DNA of 64,000 nucleotides, taken from Lewinella sp. 4G2 (lineage in GTDB: Bacteria; Bacteroidota; Bacteroidia; Chitinophagales; Saprospiraceae). The notes under the pieces were generated by a model that saw only the letters and a list, made by a program, of their open reading frames with translations, ran no database searches and was not told where the DNA came from. The DNA is taken from assembly GCF_001625015.1 (NCBI RefSeq), contig NZ_LVWJ02000014.1, positions 558,001 to 622,000 on the forward strand. The letters run 5' to 3'. Both the position numbers and the translations under genes were made by a program. Each line of letters opens with the position of its first letter. Position 1 is the first letter of the stretch. This document shows positions 8,793-18,023 of the stretch, in pieces.

Positions 8793-9440
8793 TTAGGGAG
8801 CGAGCCGGTCGATCTTCCATTTTCCACCTTCCGCCGGGGTATAAACCAACCGGTCGTGGAGGCGGCTGCTGCGGCCCTGCCAGAATTCAATCAGGGTAGG
8901 TTTGATGAGGAAACCACCCCAGTGTTCCGGGCGGGGCAACTCTTCCGTCCCCGCAAACCGGGCTTCCACTTCTTCCTGCCGTTGTTCGAGAAAGGCACGG
9001 TCCGGGACGACCTGGCTCTGGGGGCTCACCCAGGCACCGATCTGACTTTTGCGGGGGCGGGACTGGAAGTAGTCCGTCGACATCTGCGCCGGTGCTTTTT
9101 CTACCGTCCCTTCGATCCTGACCTGCCGTTGGAGTTCCAACCAATTGAAGACCACTGCGGTATTGGGGTTGGCCAATAATTCCTGGCCCTTGCGGCTTTC
9201 GTAATTGGTGTAGAACACGAAACCCTCCTCGGTCACCTGTTTGAGGAGGACGACGCGGGCGGCGGGGCGGCCATCCGCCGTCACGGTAGCGACAATCATG
9301 GCGTTGGGTTCCGGGCAATCGGAGGCCTTCGCCGCCTGGAACCACTGGTCGAATTGTACGAAGGGATCGGCCGCAGCCTGCCCTTCCAGTAATTGGTCCG
9401 CTTGATAATCGACCCGCAGGTCTCCAGCATCAATGGCCAT
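8793..9440 (-). CDS. pdxH: Pyridoxamine 5'-phosphate oxidase
   Basis: 215 residues, the usual length. FMN-dependent oxidation of pyridoxamine- or pyridoxine-5'-phosphate to pyridoxal phosphate, the last step of vitamin B6 synthesis and salvage. Signatures: PNAMIVATVTADGRPAARVV, FMN-binding VLLKQVTEEGFVFYTNYESR, QVRIEGTVEKA, YFQSRPRKSQIGAWVSPQS, and the C-terminal EFWQGRSSRLHDRLVY, which binds FMN and substrate phosphate. All key Arg, Tyr and Ser positions visible in the motifs are present. It lies just downstream of clpX on the same strand, with a 96-bp gap. Confidence 0.95.
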   Translation of the reverse strand: MAIDAGDLRVDYQADQLLEGQAAADPFVQFDQWFQAAKASDCPEPNAMIVATVTADGRPAARVVLLKQVTEEGFVFYTNYESRKGQELLANPNTAVVFNWLELQRQVRIEGTVEKAPAQMSTDYFQSRPRKSQIGAWVSPQSQVVPDRAFLEQRQEEVEARFAGTEELPRPEHWGGFLIKPTLIEFWQGRSSRLHDRLVYTPAEGGKWKIDRLAP

Positions 9441-9536
9441 AGGGGTGGATTTTTTGGTCGGTATACGTAATACGAGAATGGGTGGTTCGGTTCTTGTCCG
9501 GCTCCCTCCATTCCCGTGGAACTATCCCCTTCGGAA

Positions 9537-10817
9537 TTACGCCGCTCGCAGCACTTCGAGCATCCCACCCTCTAGTTTAGCCTTAGCGTACTTGAGGTCG
9601 ATCGTAAGGTGCTTGATGTCCTTTTCGTCGGGGGTCTCGAACATGGCGTCCGTCATCACAGCCTCACAGATGGAGCGCAAGCCGCGGGCACCGAGCTCGT
9701 ACTCAAGGGCCGTCTGGGCGAGGTACTCGATCACGTCGTCGGAAAAAGTGAGGTTGATCCCTTCCAACCGGAAGAGGTGTTGGTACTGCTTGACCAGGCT
9801 GTTGCGGGGCTCCGTCAGGATGCGTTTCATCGCTTCCAGATCGAGGGGCCGCAGGTAGGTAACGATGGGGAGGCGGCCGATCAGTTCGGGAATCATCCCG
9901 TAACGGCGCACGTCCTTATGGGTCACGTATTCCAACATATCTTCTTCCTCGATCCGCTTGGTGTCCTTGCTACCGAAGCCGATCACCTTGGAGTTCATCC
10001 GTCGGGCAATCACCTTTTCGATGCCGTCGAAGGCACCACCACAGATGAAGAGGATGTTCTCCGTATTCATCTTTACCAGGTTCTGCTCGGGGTGCTTGCG
10101 GCCACCCTGAGGTGGGACGAGCACTTCCGTACCCTCCAACATTTTGAGCATGGCCTGTTGCACGCCTTCGCCACTTACATCTCGGGTGATGCTGGGGTTG
10201 TCGGCCTTACGGGCCACCTTGTCCATCTCGTCGATGTAGACGATTCCGCGTTCGGCGGAGGATACGTCGTAGTCACACACCTGCAGGAGGCGGCTGAGGA
10301 TAGATTCAACGTCTTCCCCCACGTAGCCGGCCTGGGTAAATACGGTGGCATCCACGATGGCGAAGGGAACGTCGAGCATCTTGGCGATGGTCTTCGCCAG
10401 GAGAGTTTTCCCCGTACCGGTGCGGCCAACGAGGAGGAGGTTACTCTTTTCAATCTGCACTTCTTCCGCCATGGTGGGCGGGAAAGACAGGCGTTTGTAG
10501 TGGTTGTACACCGCCACGGAGATGATCTTCTTGGCCTGGTCCTGCCCAATCACGTACTTATCGAGGTGCTCCTTGATCCGGCGGGGCGTGGTGCCTTCCG
10601 GTAAGCGGAATTCTTTTCGCTTACTGGGTTTCTCTTCCCTGCGGTTCTCCTCTTCGGGGTAGACGCCACCGTAGAGTTCATCGGCGATGATATCCCGGGC
10701 CTGGTCCACACAGGTTTCACAGATATTGGACGATAGGCCGGTGACGAGCACGAGCGTCTCCTCCTTGTTACGGCCGCAGAATGAACAGTTGATCTCTTGT
10801 TTCTTACCTCGCATCAT
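9537..10817 (-). CDS. clpX: ATP-dependent Clp protease ATP-binding subunit ClpX
   Basis: 426 residues. AAA+ unfoldase that feeds proteins to ClpP. N-terminal zinc-binding domain with four Cys (CSFCGRN...CETC), Walker A GRTGTGKT (usual Pro replaced by Arg), Walker [10 protein letters not shown], pore region around GGRKHPEQ, ClpP-docking IGF loop in [10 protein letters not shown], and sensor 2 [11 protein letters not shown] second ATG at 10814 is possible; the 1-residue difference cannot be decided. It follows clpP by 182 bp on the same strand, the normal clpP-clpX order, with a hairpin between. Confidence 0.97.
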   Translation of the reverse strand: MMRGKKQEINCSFCGRNKEETLVLVTGLSSNICETCVDQARDIIADELYGGVYPEEENRREEKPSKRKEFRLPEGTTPRRIKEHLDKYVIGQDQAKKIISVAVYNHYKRLSFPPTMAEEVQIEKSNLLLVGRTGTGKTLLAKTIAKMLDVPFAIVDATVFTQAGYVGEDVESILSRLLQVCDYDVSSAERGIVYIDEMDKVARKADNPSITRDVSGEGVQQAMLKMLEGTEVLVPPQGGRKHPEQNLVKMNTENILFICGGAFDGIEKVIARRMNSKVIGFGSKDTKRIEEEDMLEYVTHKDVRRYGMIPELIGRLPIVTYLRPLDLEAMKRILTEPRNSLVKQYQHLFRLEGINLTFSDDVIEYLAQTALEYELGARGLRSICEAVMTDAMFETPDEKDIKHLTIDLKYAKAKLEGGMLEVLRAA

Positions 10818-10881
10818 AAATATAAAAAGCGTTCAAAAAAGGTGGCGGGTGGGGATTTGCGCCCCAAAATTAACCCACGGA

Positions 10882-10917
10882 ATCGGGGTAGCCGGCAATG
10901 TATCCGACTACCCCGAT
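10882..10917 (-). terminator. Hairpin between clpP and clpX
   Basis: ATCGGGGTAG (10882-10891) pairs with CTACCCCGAT (10908-10917), with a further CGG/CCG pair inside. No U-run follows on the minus strand, so it may be a processing or attenuation hairpin between clpP and clpX rather than a strong terminator. Confidence 0.45.
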
Positions 10918-10999
10918 CAATTGGTCCCGAAAATAACCTCCACGGTAGCTAAGCCGACTTTGCGGGGAAGTTCCCTTCCCAGTCGGCCGATGGCATCCG

Positions 11000-11704
11000 T
11001 TAGGCCTTATCGCGGTCGCGGGTCAGTACTTCGTCCACCAAACCGTAGGCAACGGCTTCGGGGGCGGTCATCCAGTTATCGCGGTCGGCATCCTTGGCGA
11101 TCTGATCGAACTCCTTACCAGTGTGCTTGACGTAGATGTTGTAGAGCTCATCCCGCAACTGGCTGATGAGGCGGTAGTTGATCTCCATATCGGAGAACTG
11201 GCCCTGCATGCCACCACTTGGCTGGTGGATCATCACCCGCGCGTGAGGAAGGATGGAGCGCTTGCCCTCGGCGCCGGCCGTCAGCAAGAGGCTACCCATG
11301 GAGGCGGCGAGGCCGGTACAGATGGTGGCCACATCCGGCGTGATGTACTGCATCGTATCGTACATCCCCATACCGGCGATGACGCTACCGCCCGGGCTAT
11401 TAATAAAGAGTTGCACGTCGCGCTTGGGGTCCACGGACTCCAGGAAGAGGAGCTGGGCCTGAACGACGTTGGCGACGTAGTCCGTCACCTGCACGCCCAT
11501 GAAGATGATGCGATCCATCATCAGGCGGCTGAAGACGTCGATGGCGGCGATGTTCATTTGCCGCTCTTCGATTACGTTGGGGGAAAAACCACTCACGTTG
11601 GGGGAAGCCATGCCACCTACCGCTTGCGCGTATTTTTCGAGGTGCATCGTGCTCATACCCATGTGGCGGGTGGCGTATTTCATGAATTCATCCTGTGGGA
11701 TCAT
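11000..11704 (-). CDS. clpP: ATP-dependent Clp protease proteolytic subunit ClpP
   Basis: 234 residues. Serine protease that forms the tetradecameric barrel capped by ClpX. Catalytic triad Ser135 (GLAASMGS), His160 (MIHQP) and Asp209 (KDADRDNWM), at the spacing found in E. coli ClpP. NSPGGSV and GGMQGQFSDMEI are also present. The N-terminus is about 35 residues longer than in E. coli and may hold a propeptide. Upstream, the 282-bp divergent region toward the PorZ-like gene contains a possible hairpin (11808-11851). Confidence 0.97.
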   Translation of the reverse strand: MIPQDEFMKYATRHMGMSTMHLEKYAQAVGGMASPNVSGFSPNVIEERQMNIAAIDVFSRLMMDRIIFMGVQVTDYVANVVQAQLLFLESVDPKRDVQLFINSPGGSVIAGMGMYDTMQYITPDVATICTGLAASMGSLLLTAGAEGKRSILPHARVMIHQPSGGMQGQFSDMEINYRLISQLRDELYNIYVKHTGKEFDQIAKDADRDNWMTAPEAVAYGLVDEVLTRDRDKA

Positions 11705-11974
11705 GTTCTTGGGGTTTAAGTTTCGGCGGGCCGGTTGGCTTCGCTCGTCTGTTAACGCACCAGGGCTAGGGTGGTTGAAAGAATTGGTGTCGCAGTTGCG
11801 TTAGGGCCTGGCGGAGAGCACCGTCAGTTCACTACAAGAACTGCCCGCCAGCCGACGGTCCGTTATTTTTGGCCTTCTACCCGGTATGCCTCCACCACGT
11901 TTTCCGGGTCTTCAGCGTCTCTATTGAGGCTGACGGCCCCATTGCCGTCCGCCCGTAGACTACCCATTAACTGC

Positions 11975-11982
11975 TACCTTCG
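11975..11982 (+). promoter_or_regulatory. Possible -7 box before the PorZ-like gene
   Basis: TACCTTCG ends only 4 nt before the ATG at 11987. If it is a real -7 box the mRNA would start at about the start codon (leaderless), or the true start would lie further in; it may also be chance. Confidence 0.25.
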
Positions 11983-11986
11983 CCCC

Positions 11987-14377
11987 ATGCTGAAAAGGTT
12001 CCTTCCCTGCTTATTTCTGGCCCTGGCCCTCCTCCCCTGCACCCGCGGCAGCGCCCAGACGGATAGCATCGGGCAGTGGCGGACCTTGCAGTCATTCCGG
12101 TTCGGCGCCTACGTGACGGAGAGTGAGGACGACATTATTTACTCTTCCGGGCGGGCGATTTTTTACCTGGATAAGGAGGACCTCAGCATCCGGACGCTTA
12201 CGCGGGACAACGGCCTGGCCGAAACGCGCGTACGGATCGTGCGCTACCACCGGCCCACCGAAACGCTCGTGATCGTATACGAAAGCGGGGTCATCGACCT
12301 GCTGCGGAACAACCGGTTCAGCACGCTGCGGCAGATCGACAACTTTAATTTCAACGGGGATAAGACGATCTACGACATCTTTTTCGGGGAGGATGACGTC
12401 GCTTACATCTCCGCCGGGTTCGGGCTGACGGCCCTGGATCTGAACGAAGAGACCTTCCTCTTCACCACCTTTACCGGCATCCGCGTGAACGCCGCCGCCC
12501 AACATGAAGGGCGTCTGTACGCGGCCACCGACGAGGGAATGTACCGGGTACAACAGGCTGGTACGAACCTGAATGATTTTGGCAATTGGGAACTACTCGG
12601 GCCAACCAATGACTTCCCCGGTGACTACCTGACGAGCGCCGTGAACGTCTTTAAAGGCCAACTCTACTTCGGCATCGACGAGGATATCTACCGGCTCGAA
12701 AATGACCGGGCTAACCGCATCTTCGACACTGACCCGGACCCGAATTACCGCCTGCAGTACCTCTCCGCCGGGCCGAATTACCTGCTGGGTGGCTACGCTT
12801 GCCAGGACGATAATTGCAGCCGCCGCCAGGTCGCCATCCTCAACGAAAATGGCCTGCGCGACATCATTTTTGGCTGCCTTTTCCGGACGAACAACGCCAT
12901 CGAAGATGAGCAGGGCCGCGTCTGGTTCGGCGAGCAGGGGACGGATTTTATCCGTTACGTCGACGATGTGTTCAGCGAAGACTGTAACCGCCTCGAATAC
13001 CCCGGCCCGTTGACGGACCGCAATTTCCGCTTGCTCCACGACGGAAACGCGCTGTGGGTAGCCCCCGCCGTGCTGAACGAAAACTTCGGCCCCTCCTTCT
13101 TTTTCGGCGGCGCCTACCGCCTGCTGGACAATTCCTGGAACGCCTTCAACCGGAATAACGTAGAGGCCTTCCTCGGCCGCGACGGGCAACCCAACGGCAA
13201 CGATGACGTGGCGACGATCGTGGACGTCCACTACGACCCGGTCGGTAACGCCCACTGGTTTTCCTCCTTTTACGAAGGGGTAATTCGCTTCGACGAGGCC
13301 TCTGAGACCGGGGAACTGTACGATGAATTCAACTCCACGCTGAGTAATGCGATCGGGGAAAGCGCGGGCCGCGTCCGGGTAGCCGGAGTCGTCACTGACC
13401 CACAGGGATTCAACTATTTCGCCAACAGTGGGGCGGACGACGGGAACATCATTTCCGTCCGCAGCCCCGACGGCGAGTGGGCCGATCTCGGGGGTGATTG
13501 CGACCTGAATGTAGCCCTCTCCATCGAAATCGACGACAGTGGATTCCTCTGGGTCATCCACGCTACCAGCGACGGGGGTGGTATCACCGTGCTCGACGTG
13601 AATGGCACGCCGATGGACCCCTCCGACGATCGCTGCCGGACCATCCTCTCCAGCAACAGCCGCCTTCCAACGAACAGCGTCAGGAGCGTCACCGTGGACC
13701 AACGCGGCGTCGTCTGGGTGGGCACCGCGGAGGGCATCATCCTGTTTGAGTGCGGTTCGGAGGTCTTCAACACCGCTAATTGTACGGGCCGCCTGCCGGT
13801 GGCAACGGCGGAGGACGATTTTAACGGCTTCCTGCTGCAAACGGAGGAGATCCGCTCCATCACCGTCGACGGTGGTAATCAAAAATGGGTCGGTACGCTC
13901 AGCGGTGGCGTCTACCTGCTTTCGCCGGACGGGGACGAGCAGATCCTCAACTTCACTTCCGGCAACAGCCCCCTGCTGGATAATTTGGTCCGGGACATTG
14001 CCATTGACCCGGAGACCGGCACGGTTTATTTCGGTACGGATCTCGGCATCATCAGCTGGCGGGGAGAGGCCACGGCGCCCTCCGCACCGGATTTTCGGGA
14101 CCCGTTCACCATTTTCCCCAACCCCGTCGAGCCCGGTTACGACGGCCCCATCGCCATCAACGGCCTCGTACGGGACGCCCGCGTGAAGATCACCGACCTT
14201 TCCGGCAAGCTCGTCGACGAAGGCACCGCGACGGGTGGCCAGTACGTCTGGAACGGTCGGGATTACAACGGCCGCAGCGTAACTTCGGGCGTCTATCTCG
14301 TCTTCGCCTCCAGCAATGCCCGCTTTGGAATTGCCGACCCTAAATCTGCCGTTGGCAAGATCGTGATCGTCCGTTGA
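11987..14377 (+). CDS. PorZ-like type IX secretion protein with beta-propellers
   Basis: 796 residues from the ATG at 11987, where a signal peptide begins (MLKRFLPCLFLALALLPC); the frame is open to 11771, but that extension has no signal sequence. The N-terminal part (IGQWRTLQSFRFGAYV, IFYLDKEDLSIRTLTRDNGL, ESGVIDLLRNN) matches the PorZ N-terminal propeller, and later SPDGEW, RGVVWVGTAEGIILF and NQKWVGTLSGGVYLL are two-component-regulator-type propeller blades. The C-terminus (PFTIFPNPVEPG... GVYLVFASS... VGKIVIVR) is a T9SS sorting domain. PorZ acts at the cell surface in attaching T9SS cargo to lipopolysaccharide. It is not beside other por genes here. It contains a copy of the 18-bp repeat at the end of the signal peptide. 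Confidence 0.8.
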   Translation: MLKRFLPCLFLALALLPCTRGSAQTDSIGQWRTLQSFRFGAYVTESEDDIIYSSGRAIFYLDKEDLSIRTLTRDNGLAETRVRIVRYHRPTETLVIVYESGVIDLLRNNRFSTLRQIDNFNFNGDKTIYDIFFGEDDVAYISAGFGLTALDLNEETFLFTTFTGIRVNAAAQHEGRLYAATDEGMYRVQQAGTNLNDFGNWELLGPTNDFPGDYLTSAVNVFKGQLYFGIDEDIYRLENDRANRIFDTDPDPNYRLQYLSAGPNYLLGGYACQDDNCSRRQVAILNENGLRDIIFGCLFRTNNAIEDEQGRVWFGEQGTDFIRYVDDVFSEDCNRLEYPGPLTDRNFRLLHDGNALWVAPAVLNENFGPSFFFGGAYRLLDNSWNAFNRNNVEAFLGRDGQPNGNDDVATIVDVHYDPVGNAHWFSSFYEGVIRFDEASETGELYDEFNSTLSNAIGESAGRVRVAGVVTDPQGFNYFANSGADDGNIISVRSPDGEWADLGGDCDLNVALSIEIDDSGFLWVIHATSDGGGITVLDVNGTPMDPSDDRCRTILSSNSRLPTNSVRSVTVDQRGVVWVGTAEGIILFECGSEVFNTANCTGRLPVATAEDDFNGFLLQTEEIRSITVDGGNQKWVGTLSGGVYLLSPDGDEQILNFTSGNSPLLDNLVRDIAIDPETGTVYFGTDLGIISWRGEATAPSAPDFRDPFTIFPNPVEPGYDGPIAINGLVRDARVKITDLSGKLVDEGTATGGQYVWNGRDYNGRSVTSGVYLVFASSNARFGIADPKSAVGKIVIVR
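12039..12056 (-). repeat. 18-bp dispersed repeat, in the PorZ-like gene
   Basis: GCACCCGCGGCAGCGCCC, an exact minus-strand copy of the consensus GGGCGCTGCCGCRGGTGC, read in this gene as TRGSA at the signal peptide end. Confidence 0.85.
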
Positions 14378-14435
14378 TTAAGCCTCCGAAGCATTTCCGT
14401 CATGCGTTCTAGGGCGCCCCGACTAAGTGCGGGAC

Positions 14436-14443
14436 TACCTTCG
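14436..14443 (+). promoter_or_regulatory. Possible -7 box before the methyltransferase gene
   Basis: TACCTTCG, 66 nt upstream of the TTG at 14510, resembling TAnnTTTG with one mismatch. A partial 18-bp repeat begins right after it. Confidence 0.3.
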
Positions 14444-14461
14444 TATCGCTGCCGCGGGTGC
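14444..14461 (+). repeat. 18-bp dispersed repeat, partial, intergenic
   Basis: Matches the last 15 bases of GGGCGCTGCCGCGGGTGC; the first three differ. Confidence 0.6.
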
Positions 14462-14509
14462 GAAGCAATGGGTTGAAAGGGACCGGCCCAATACTAAAAA
14501 CCACTTTCC

Positions 14510-15478
14510 TTGCCACTGCTGACCCGCCAGGATTTTATCGATGTCTACCAAAAATTGCGGCAACGCGGTAGTGGTTTCCTGCTGTCCAAACTAAATCCGA
14601 ACGGGCTGGAGCGGACGAAGAGTGCCTTCGACGAGAGTTCTTACGACAGCTCGAATTGGTGGATCATTCCCGCAGTTCGCCGCCGGTGGAACATCCTCAT
14701 TACTGGGGACCCGGAGGAGAATTATGAATCCTTTGCCATGCGAACGGTTTACGCCGGTCGGGAGGGCTTGCGGATGCTGTCCATCGGTTCCGGGGTGTGT
14801 AGCCACGAGATGATCTTCGCCGGTTACCCCGAGTTTGCATCGGTCACCTGCGTGGATATCGTCCCTACCCTGCTGGAAAAAGCCAAAGGCCTTGCCGCGG
14901 AGAAGGGGATTGAGAACATGGAGTTCGTGGTGGGGGATATCCGTTCCCTGGATCTACTTCTGGCGCATTACGACGTCGTGCTTTTCCACGCCTCCCTCCA
15001 CCACATTTCGGACGTGGAGGAATTGCTCACCCAAAAGGTCAAAAGCTGGCTGCGGCCCGGCGGCACCGTGATGATCAACGAATACGTGGGCCCGGACCGG
15101 TTACAGTACCCTCGGGAGCAGATTTCCTACATCAATAAGGCCATCCAGTTACTGCCGGAGTCGCACCGAACCTTGTTTCGGACGGGCCACCTCAAGCAAG
15201 CCTACTACGGCGTCGGCTCCCTCCGCATGCGGATTGCGGACCCTTCGGAGTGCGTGGAGTCCTCCCACATCATGCCGACCCTCCGCCGTGCTTTCCGTCC
15301 GGTAGTGGAGCGGGCCTACGGCGGTAATTTGTTGATGGCCACGCTCAAGGACATCTCCCACCACTTCGTGGCCGATACGGAGGTAAACCGGGCCTTGCTC
15401 GAAGAACTTTTTGCTTTGGAGGATGCCTACCTGGAGGGGCGAGAGAGTGACTTTGTGTTTGGGATTTACGGGGTGTGA
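14510..15478 (+). CDS. Class I SAM-dependent methyltransferase
   Basis: 322 residues. Rossmann-fold methyltransferase: motif I LRMLSIGSGVCSHE (about 86-99), acidic end of strand 2 VTCVDIVP (about 113-120), VGDIRSLD (motif II region), VVLFHASLHHISDVEE (motif III) and LRPGGTVMINEYVGPDR. The N-terminal 80 residues (KLNPNGLERTKSAFDES...) and C-terminal 100 residues are extra helices of unknown role. No ATG is available: an in-frame stop at 14495 precedes the frame and the first start-like codon is TTG at 14510. The substrate is unknown. No operon partner. Confidence 0.8.
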   Translation: MPLLTRQDFIDVYQKLRQRGSGFLLSKLNPNGLERTKSAFDESSYDSSNWWIIPAVRRRWNILITGDPEENYESFAMRTVYAGREGLRMLSIGSGVCSHEMIFAGYPEFASVTCVDIVPTLLEKAKGLAAEKGIENMEFVVGDIRSLDLLLAHYDVVLFHASLHHISDVEELLTQKVKSWLRPGGTVMINEYVGPDRLQYPREQISYINKAIQLLPESHRTLFRTGHLKQAYYGVGSLRMRIADPSECVESSHIMPTLRRAFRPVVERAYGGNLLMATLKDISHHFVADTEVNRALLEELFALEDAYLEGRESDFVFGIYGV

Positions 15479-15962
15479 TTTACGGAGACGTGGCCTCTGG
15501 CCGCGTCTGGCCTCCGGCGGTTGCCAGGGAGTAAGAGGAGGTGGGTGAGAAACTGAGGTTTTTGCGTACGTTTCCAGAAGCACCGGTCCATCAAGGTAGG
15601 TTTCGCAGGAGTTGGTGAGGTTGGGGAGGCCTGCGGCGCTTGCTTGCGTGGGATTTGTTCGCAGGAGAAGTAGAGTGTAAGAGAACCAGAGTCTCCTGCG
15701 GCGCTTCGGCACATCCCGTCCCGAAGGGCCGGCTTGGGTAGCGGTGGCACACCGTTAGGTGGCCCACTCTACTCTACCCTGCGGCGCTGTGTGACACCCC
15801 GTCCCGAAGGGCCGGCTTGCGTAGCGGTGGCACACCGTCAGGTGGCCCACTCTACTCTACCATGCGGCGCTGTCTGACACCCCGTCCCGAAGGGCCGGCC
15901 TGCGTAGCGGTGGCACACCGTAAGGTGGCCCACTCTACTTTACGTCTGGTGGCCCACTCTAC
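15479..15962. repeat. Composite GC-rich repeat cluster (blocks A, B and three tandem C units)
   Basis: No gene in this 535-bp gap. Block A (about 15487-15565) shares its sequence with 42900-42960 and 43105-43180. Block B (15601-15640; GGTTGGGGAGGCCTGCGGCG) recurs at 43207-43244, 44674-44712, 57231-57275 and 58534-58570. Block C (contains GTCCCGAAGGGCCGGC and GGTGGCCCACTCTACT, about 58 bp) occurs three times at 15715, 15798 and 15881, a tandem period of exactly 83 bp. Open frames through these repeats encode HRQVAHST-like peptides and are not genes. Confidence 0.9.
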
Positions 15963-16013
15963 TACCATTCCTTCCAAGCTGCGTACCTTTCCCATATCCA
16001 GCGCCTCCGCACT

Positions 16014-16490
16014 ATGCCCCTTCGATTTACCTACCATTCCGAGCACCACGCCGACAAACAGGATCGGTGGATTCACTTCCTGCTCTTTGCGGGAGCCTTC
16101 CTGCTACTAATTGCTGGGCTGTATGAGTTGTTTCTGTTTATCACGGATTGGAACAGCGCGGAGGAGGAGCACTCTTATTACTACCTGATCTTCGCCGTTG
16201 GTTATCTGTTATTGGGCGGCCTACTTGCCTACGCCGGCATCCGCCACGTCAACGCCAACCACGATCCGGCGGACCGTTACGTGCGCGTCAGCGAAACTGA
16301 GCTGATTTGGAGTTTGACCCAGCACCCGGATGTCTTTAAAGTAGCCCTGGCCGATATCGCTTCCGTAGAACAACCCAACGTGCGCGATCTCGTCATCACG
16401 AAGAAGGATGGTGGGAAAGAGGTGCTGCCGATTTACCTGATCTCTAATGAGGAGAAGCAGCGGGAGTTGGTAAAGGTTTTAGTCGGGTAG
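16014..16490 (+). CDS. Small membrane protein with cytoplasmic tail
   Basis: 158 residues. Two membrane helices (about 22-44, FLLFAGAFLLLIAGLYELFL; and 55-76, YYYLIFAVGYLLLGGLLAYA) followed by a soluble tail of about 80 residues (SETELIWSLTQHPDVFKVALADIASVEQ) that resembles a PH-like/EbsA-type strand pattern. No family assigned. The last codons (VLVG stop) lie inside the left arm of a 20-bp inverted repeat, so the end of this protein is repeat-derived. A TACCTTTC box at 15984-15991 may be its -7 element. Confidence 0.65.
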   Translation: MPLRFTYHSEHHADKQDRWIHFLLFAGAFLLLIAGLYELFLFITDWNSAEEEHSYYYLIFAVGYLLLGGLLAYAGIRHVNANHDPADRYVRVSETELIWSLTQHPDVFKVALADIASVEQPNVRDLVITKKDGGKEVLPIYLISNEEKQRELVKVLVG

Positions 16491-16542
16491 TAGCGTAGTC
16501 GGGTAGTCGGGTAGTACTACCTGACTACGCTACTACCCGACT
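16481..16542. terminator. Long hairpin made of GGGTAGTC repeats, convergent gene end
   Basis: Perfect 20-bp inverted repeat: arms 16481-16500 and 16523-16542, built from AGTCGGGTAGTAG-type units, with the loop itself partly paired (GGGTAG/CTACCT). It spans the stop codon of the upstream plus-strand gene and lies 23 bp from the rlmN stop, so it probably ends transcription from both sides. Further repeat units run to 16558. A related unpaired tract is at 33287-33326. Confidence 0.7.
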
Positions 16543-16564
16543 ACCCGACTACCCGACTAACACC

Positions 16565-17617
16565 CTACTTATTCGCCAATTGGCCACAGGCCGCATCAAT
16601 GTCCTTACCCCGGCTTCGGCGGACGGTGACCATGATGCCGCGGTCGCGGAGGTAGGTCGCGAAATCGTCAATGCGGTGCTCCGTGGATTTACGGAAGGGA
16701 GCGTTATCGATGGGGTTGTACTCGATGATGTTGACCATGCTCGGGACCTGCTTACAGATCTGGTAGAGCTTCTCGGCATCCTCGATGTTATCGTTGAAAT
16801 CCTGGAAGGTGATGTACTCGAAACCAATCCGTTTCTTGGTTTTGGCGTAGAAGTACTTCAGGCTATCGACGAGTACCTCCAGGTTGTTGCTCTCATTGAT
16901 GGGCATGATCTCGTTACGCTTCGCATCGTCCGCCGCGTGGAGGGAGATGGCGAGGTTGACTTTGGTATCCTCATCGGCTAATTTGACGATCATTTTTGCG
17001 ATGCCCGCCGTCGAAACGGTGAGGCGGCGCGGGGCCATGTGAAGCCCGGTGTGGGAGGTGATGCGGTCGATGCTGCCCACCACTTCCTTGAAGGCCAGCA
17101 GTGGCTCGCCCATGCCCATGTAGACAATGTTCGTCAGAGGTTTGCCGTAGGTCTCCAAGCACTGCTCATTAACGAGGTAGACTTGGTCGTAGATTTCCGC
17201 AGCGGTGAGGTTACGGAGGCGTTTCATGCGGCCGGTAGCGCAGAAGGTGCACGTCAGGCTACACCCCACCTGACTGGAGACGCAGACGGTAAAGCGGTCG
17301 TCCGCCACTACGGGGATGAGGACGGACTCAATGAGGTGGCCATCGTGCAGGCGGAAGCGGCTCTTGATCGTCCCGTCCGAACTCCGCTGGACCATGTCTT
17401 CGGACATGACCGGGAAGGCGAATTCCGCCTTCAGCGTTTCCCGTAGTTCGAGGGAAAGGTTGGTCATTTCATCAAAATTACGGGCACCCTTTTTCCACAG
17501 CCATTCGTAGACCTGTTTGGCCCGGAATTTCTTTTCTCCGCGCAGGATCATGGCCGAGGTCAATTCCTCCAGGGAAAGGGACCGGATATCTTTGCGCTTG
17601 GTGGCGGTGGTTGGCAT
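16565..17617 (-). CDS. rlmN: Dual-specificity 23S rRNA (A2503-C2)/tRNA methyltransferase RlmN
   Basis: 350 residues from the ATG at 17617 (PTTATKRKDIRSLS follows); an upstream in-frame ATG at 17644 would add 9 residues. Radical-SAM enzyme methylating C2 of A2503 in 23S rRNA and A37 of some tRNAs. Cluster-binding CxxxCxxC in GCSLTCTFCATGRM, YMGMGEPLLAF, STAGIAKMI, NLAISLHAAD and INESNNLEVL are seen, as is the C-terminal methyl-carrying Cys in IDAACGQLA. It converges with the small membrane protein gene. Confidence 0.95.
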   Translation of the reverse strand: MPTTATKRKDIRSLSLEELTSAMILRGEKKFRAKQVYEWLWKKGARNFDEMTNLSLELRETLKAEFAFPVMSEDMVQRSSDGTIKSRFRLHDGHLIESVLIPVVADDRFTVCVSSQVGCSLTCTFCATGRMKRLRNLTAAEIYDQVYLVNEQCLETYGKPLTNIVYMGMGEPLLAFKEVVGSIDRITSHTGLHMAPRRLTVSTAGIAKMIVKLADEDTKVNLAISLHAADDAKRNEIMPINESNNLEVLVDSLKYFYAKTKKRIGFEYITFQDFNDNIEDAEKLYQICKQVPSMVNIIEYNPIDNAPFRKSTEHRIDDFATYLRDRGIMVTVRRSRGKDIDAACGQLANK

Positions 17618-17701
17618 TTCGGTGAAATGGTTTTGGGAGGGCAAAGGTCGGGATTTTTTTGTTTGGGGTGGTTCCCGACCTCCCGGTCGGGATATTTTGG
17701 T

Positions 17702-17947
17702 TTAACGAAAACCCGGGGTCGTTCGGCTACGCCTCCTTGACCCTAGGCTAAGTTGCTTGTCCCTCCGGGACGATTTGTGGTGGGTTAAAATAACCGTGGC
17801 GGTTACGAAAACCCGGAGCGCGTCTTCGACGAACACCGGGCTACTAGGTGTACCCCTCCGGGGTAAAACGCTCCGGACCACCCCAAAGTAGAGTGGGCCA
17901 CCTGACGGTGTGCCACCGCTACGTAGGCCGGCCCTTCGGGACGGGCT
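17702..17947. repeat. Three dispersed repeat elements downstream of clpB
   Basis: The gap between rlmN and clpB (17618-18023) holds no gene. 17702-17775 is a diverged copy of the 7758-7820 element (CCCGGGGTCGTTCGGC...). 17800-17880 is a minus-strand copy of the element at 43283-43348 (GTAGCCCGGTGTTCGTCG). 17887-17945 is a minus-strand block C as at 15715. Together they read as stacked insertions of the same small elements. Confidence 0.85.
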
Positions 17948-17953
17948 CTCAGT

Positions 17954-17993
17954 AAAAAAGCGGCGGCCCCATCAACCTGACAGGCACCGCCGC
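17954..17993 (-). terminator. Rho-independent terminator of clpB
   Basis: On the minus strand GCGGCGG (17993-17987) pairs with CCGCCGC (17966-17960), followed by six Ts (17959-17954). It begins 30 bp after the clpB stop. Confidence 0.8.
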
Positions 17994-18023
17994 ACTAATA
18001 CACTCACTCAGTAATCTCGAGTC

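Noticed and set aside
12593..13882. Minus-strand frame of 429 codons
   Set aside because: Antisense of the PorZ-like gene, with no recognisable motif, and the sense frame has clear signal and sorting domains.
15149..15750. Minus-strand frames of 187 and 94 codons near 15.5 kb
   Set aside because: Antisense to the methyltransferase and through composite repeats; the same peptides (HRQVAHST type) appear at every copy.
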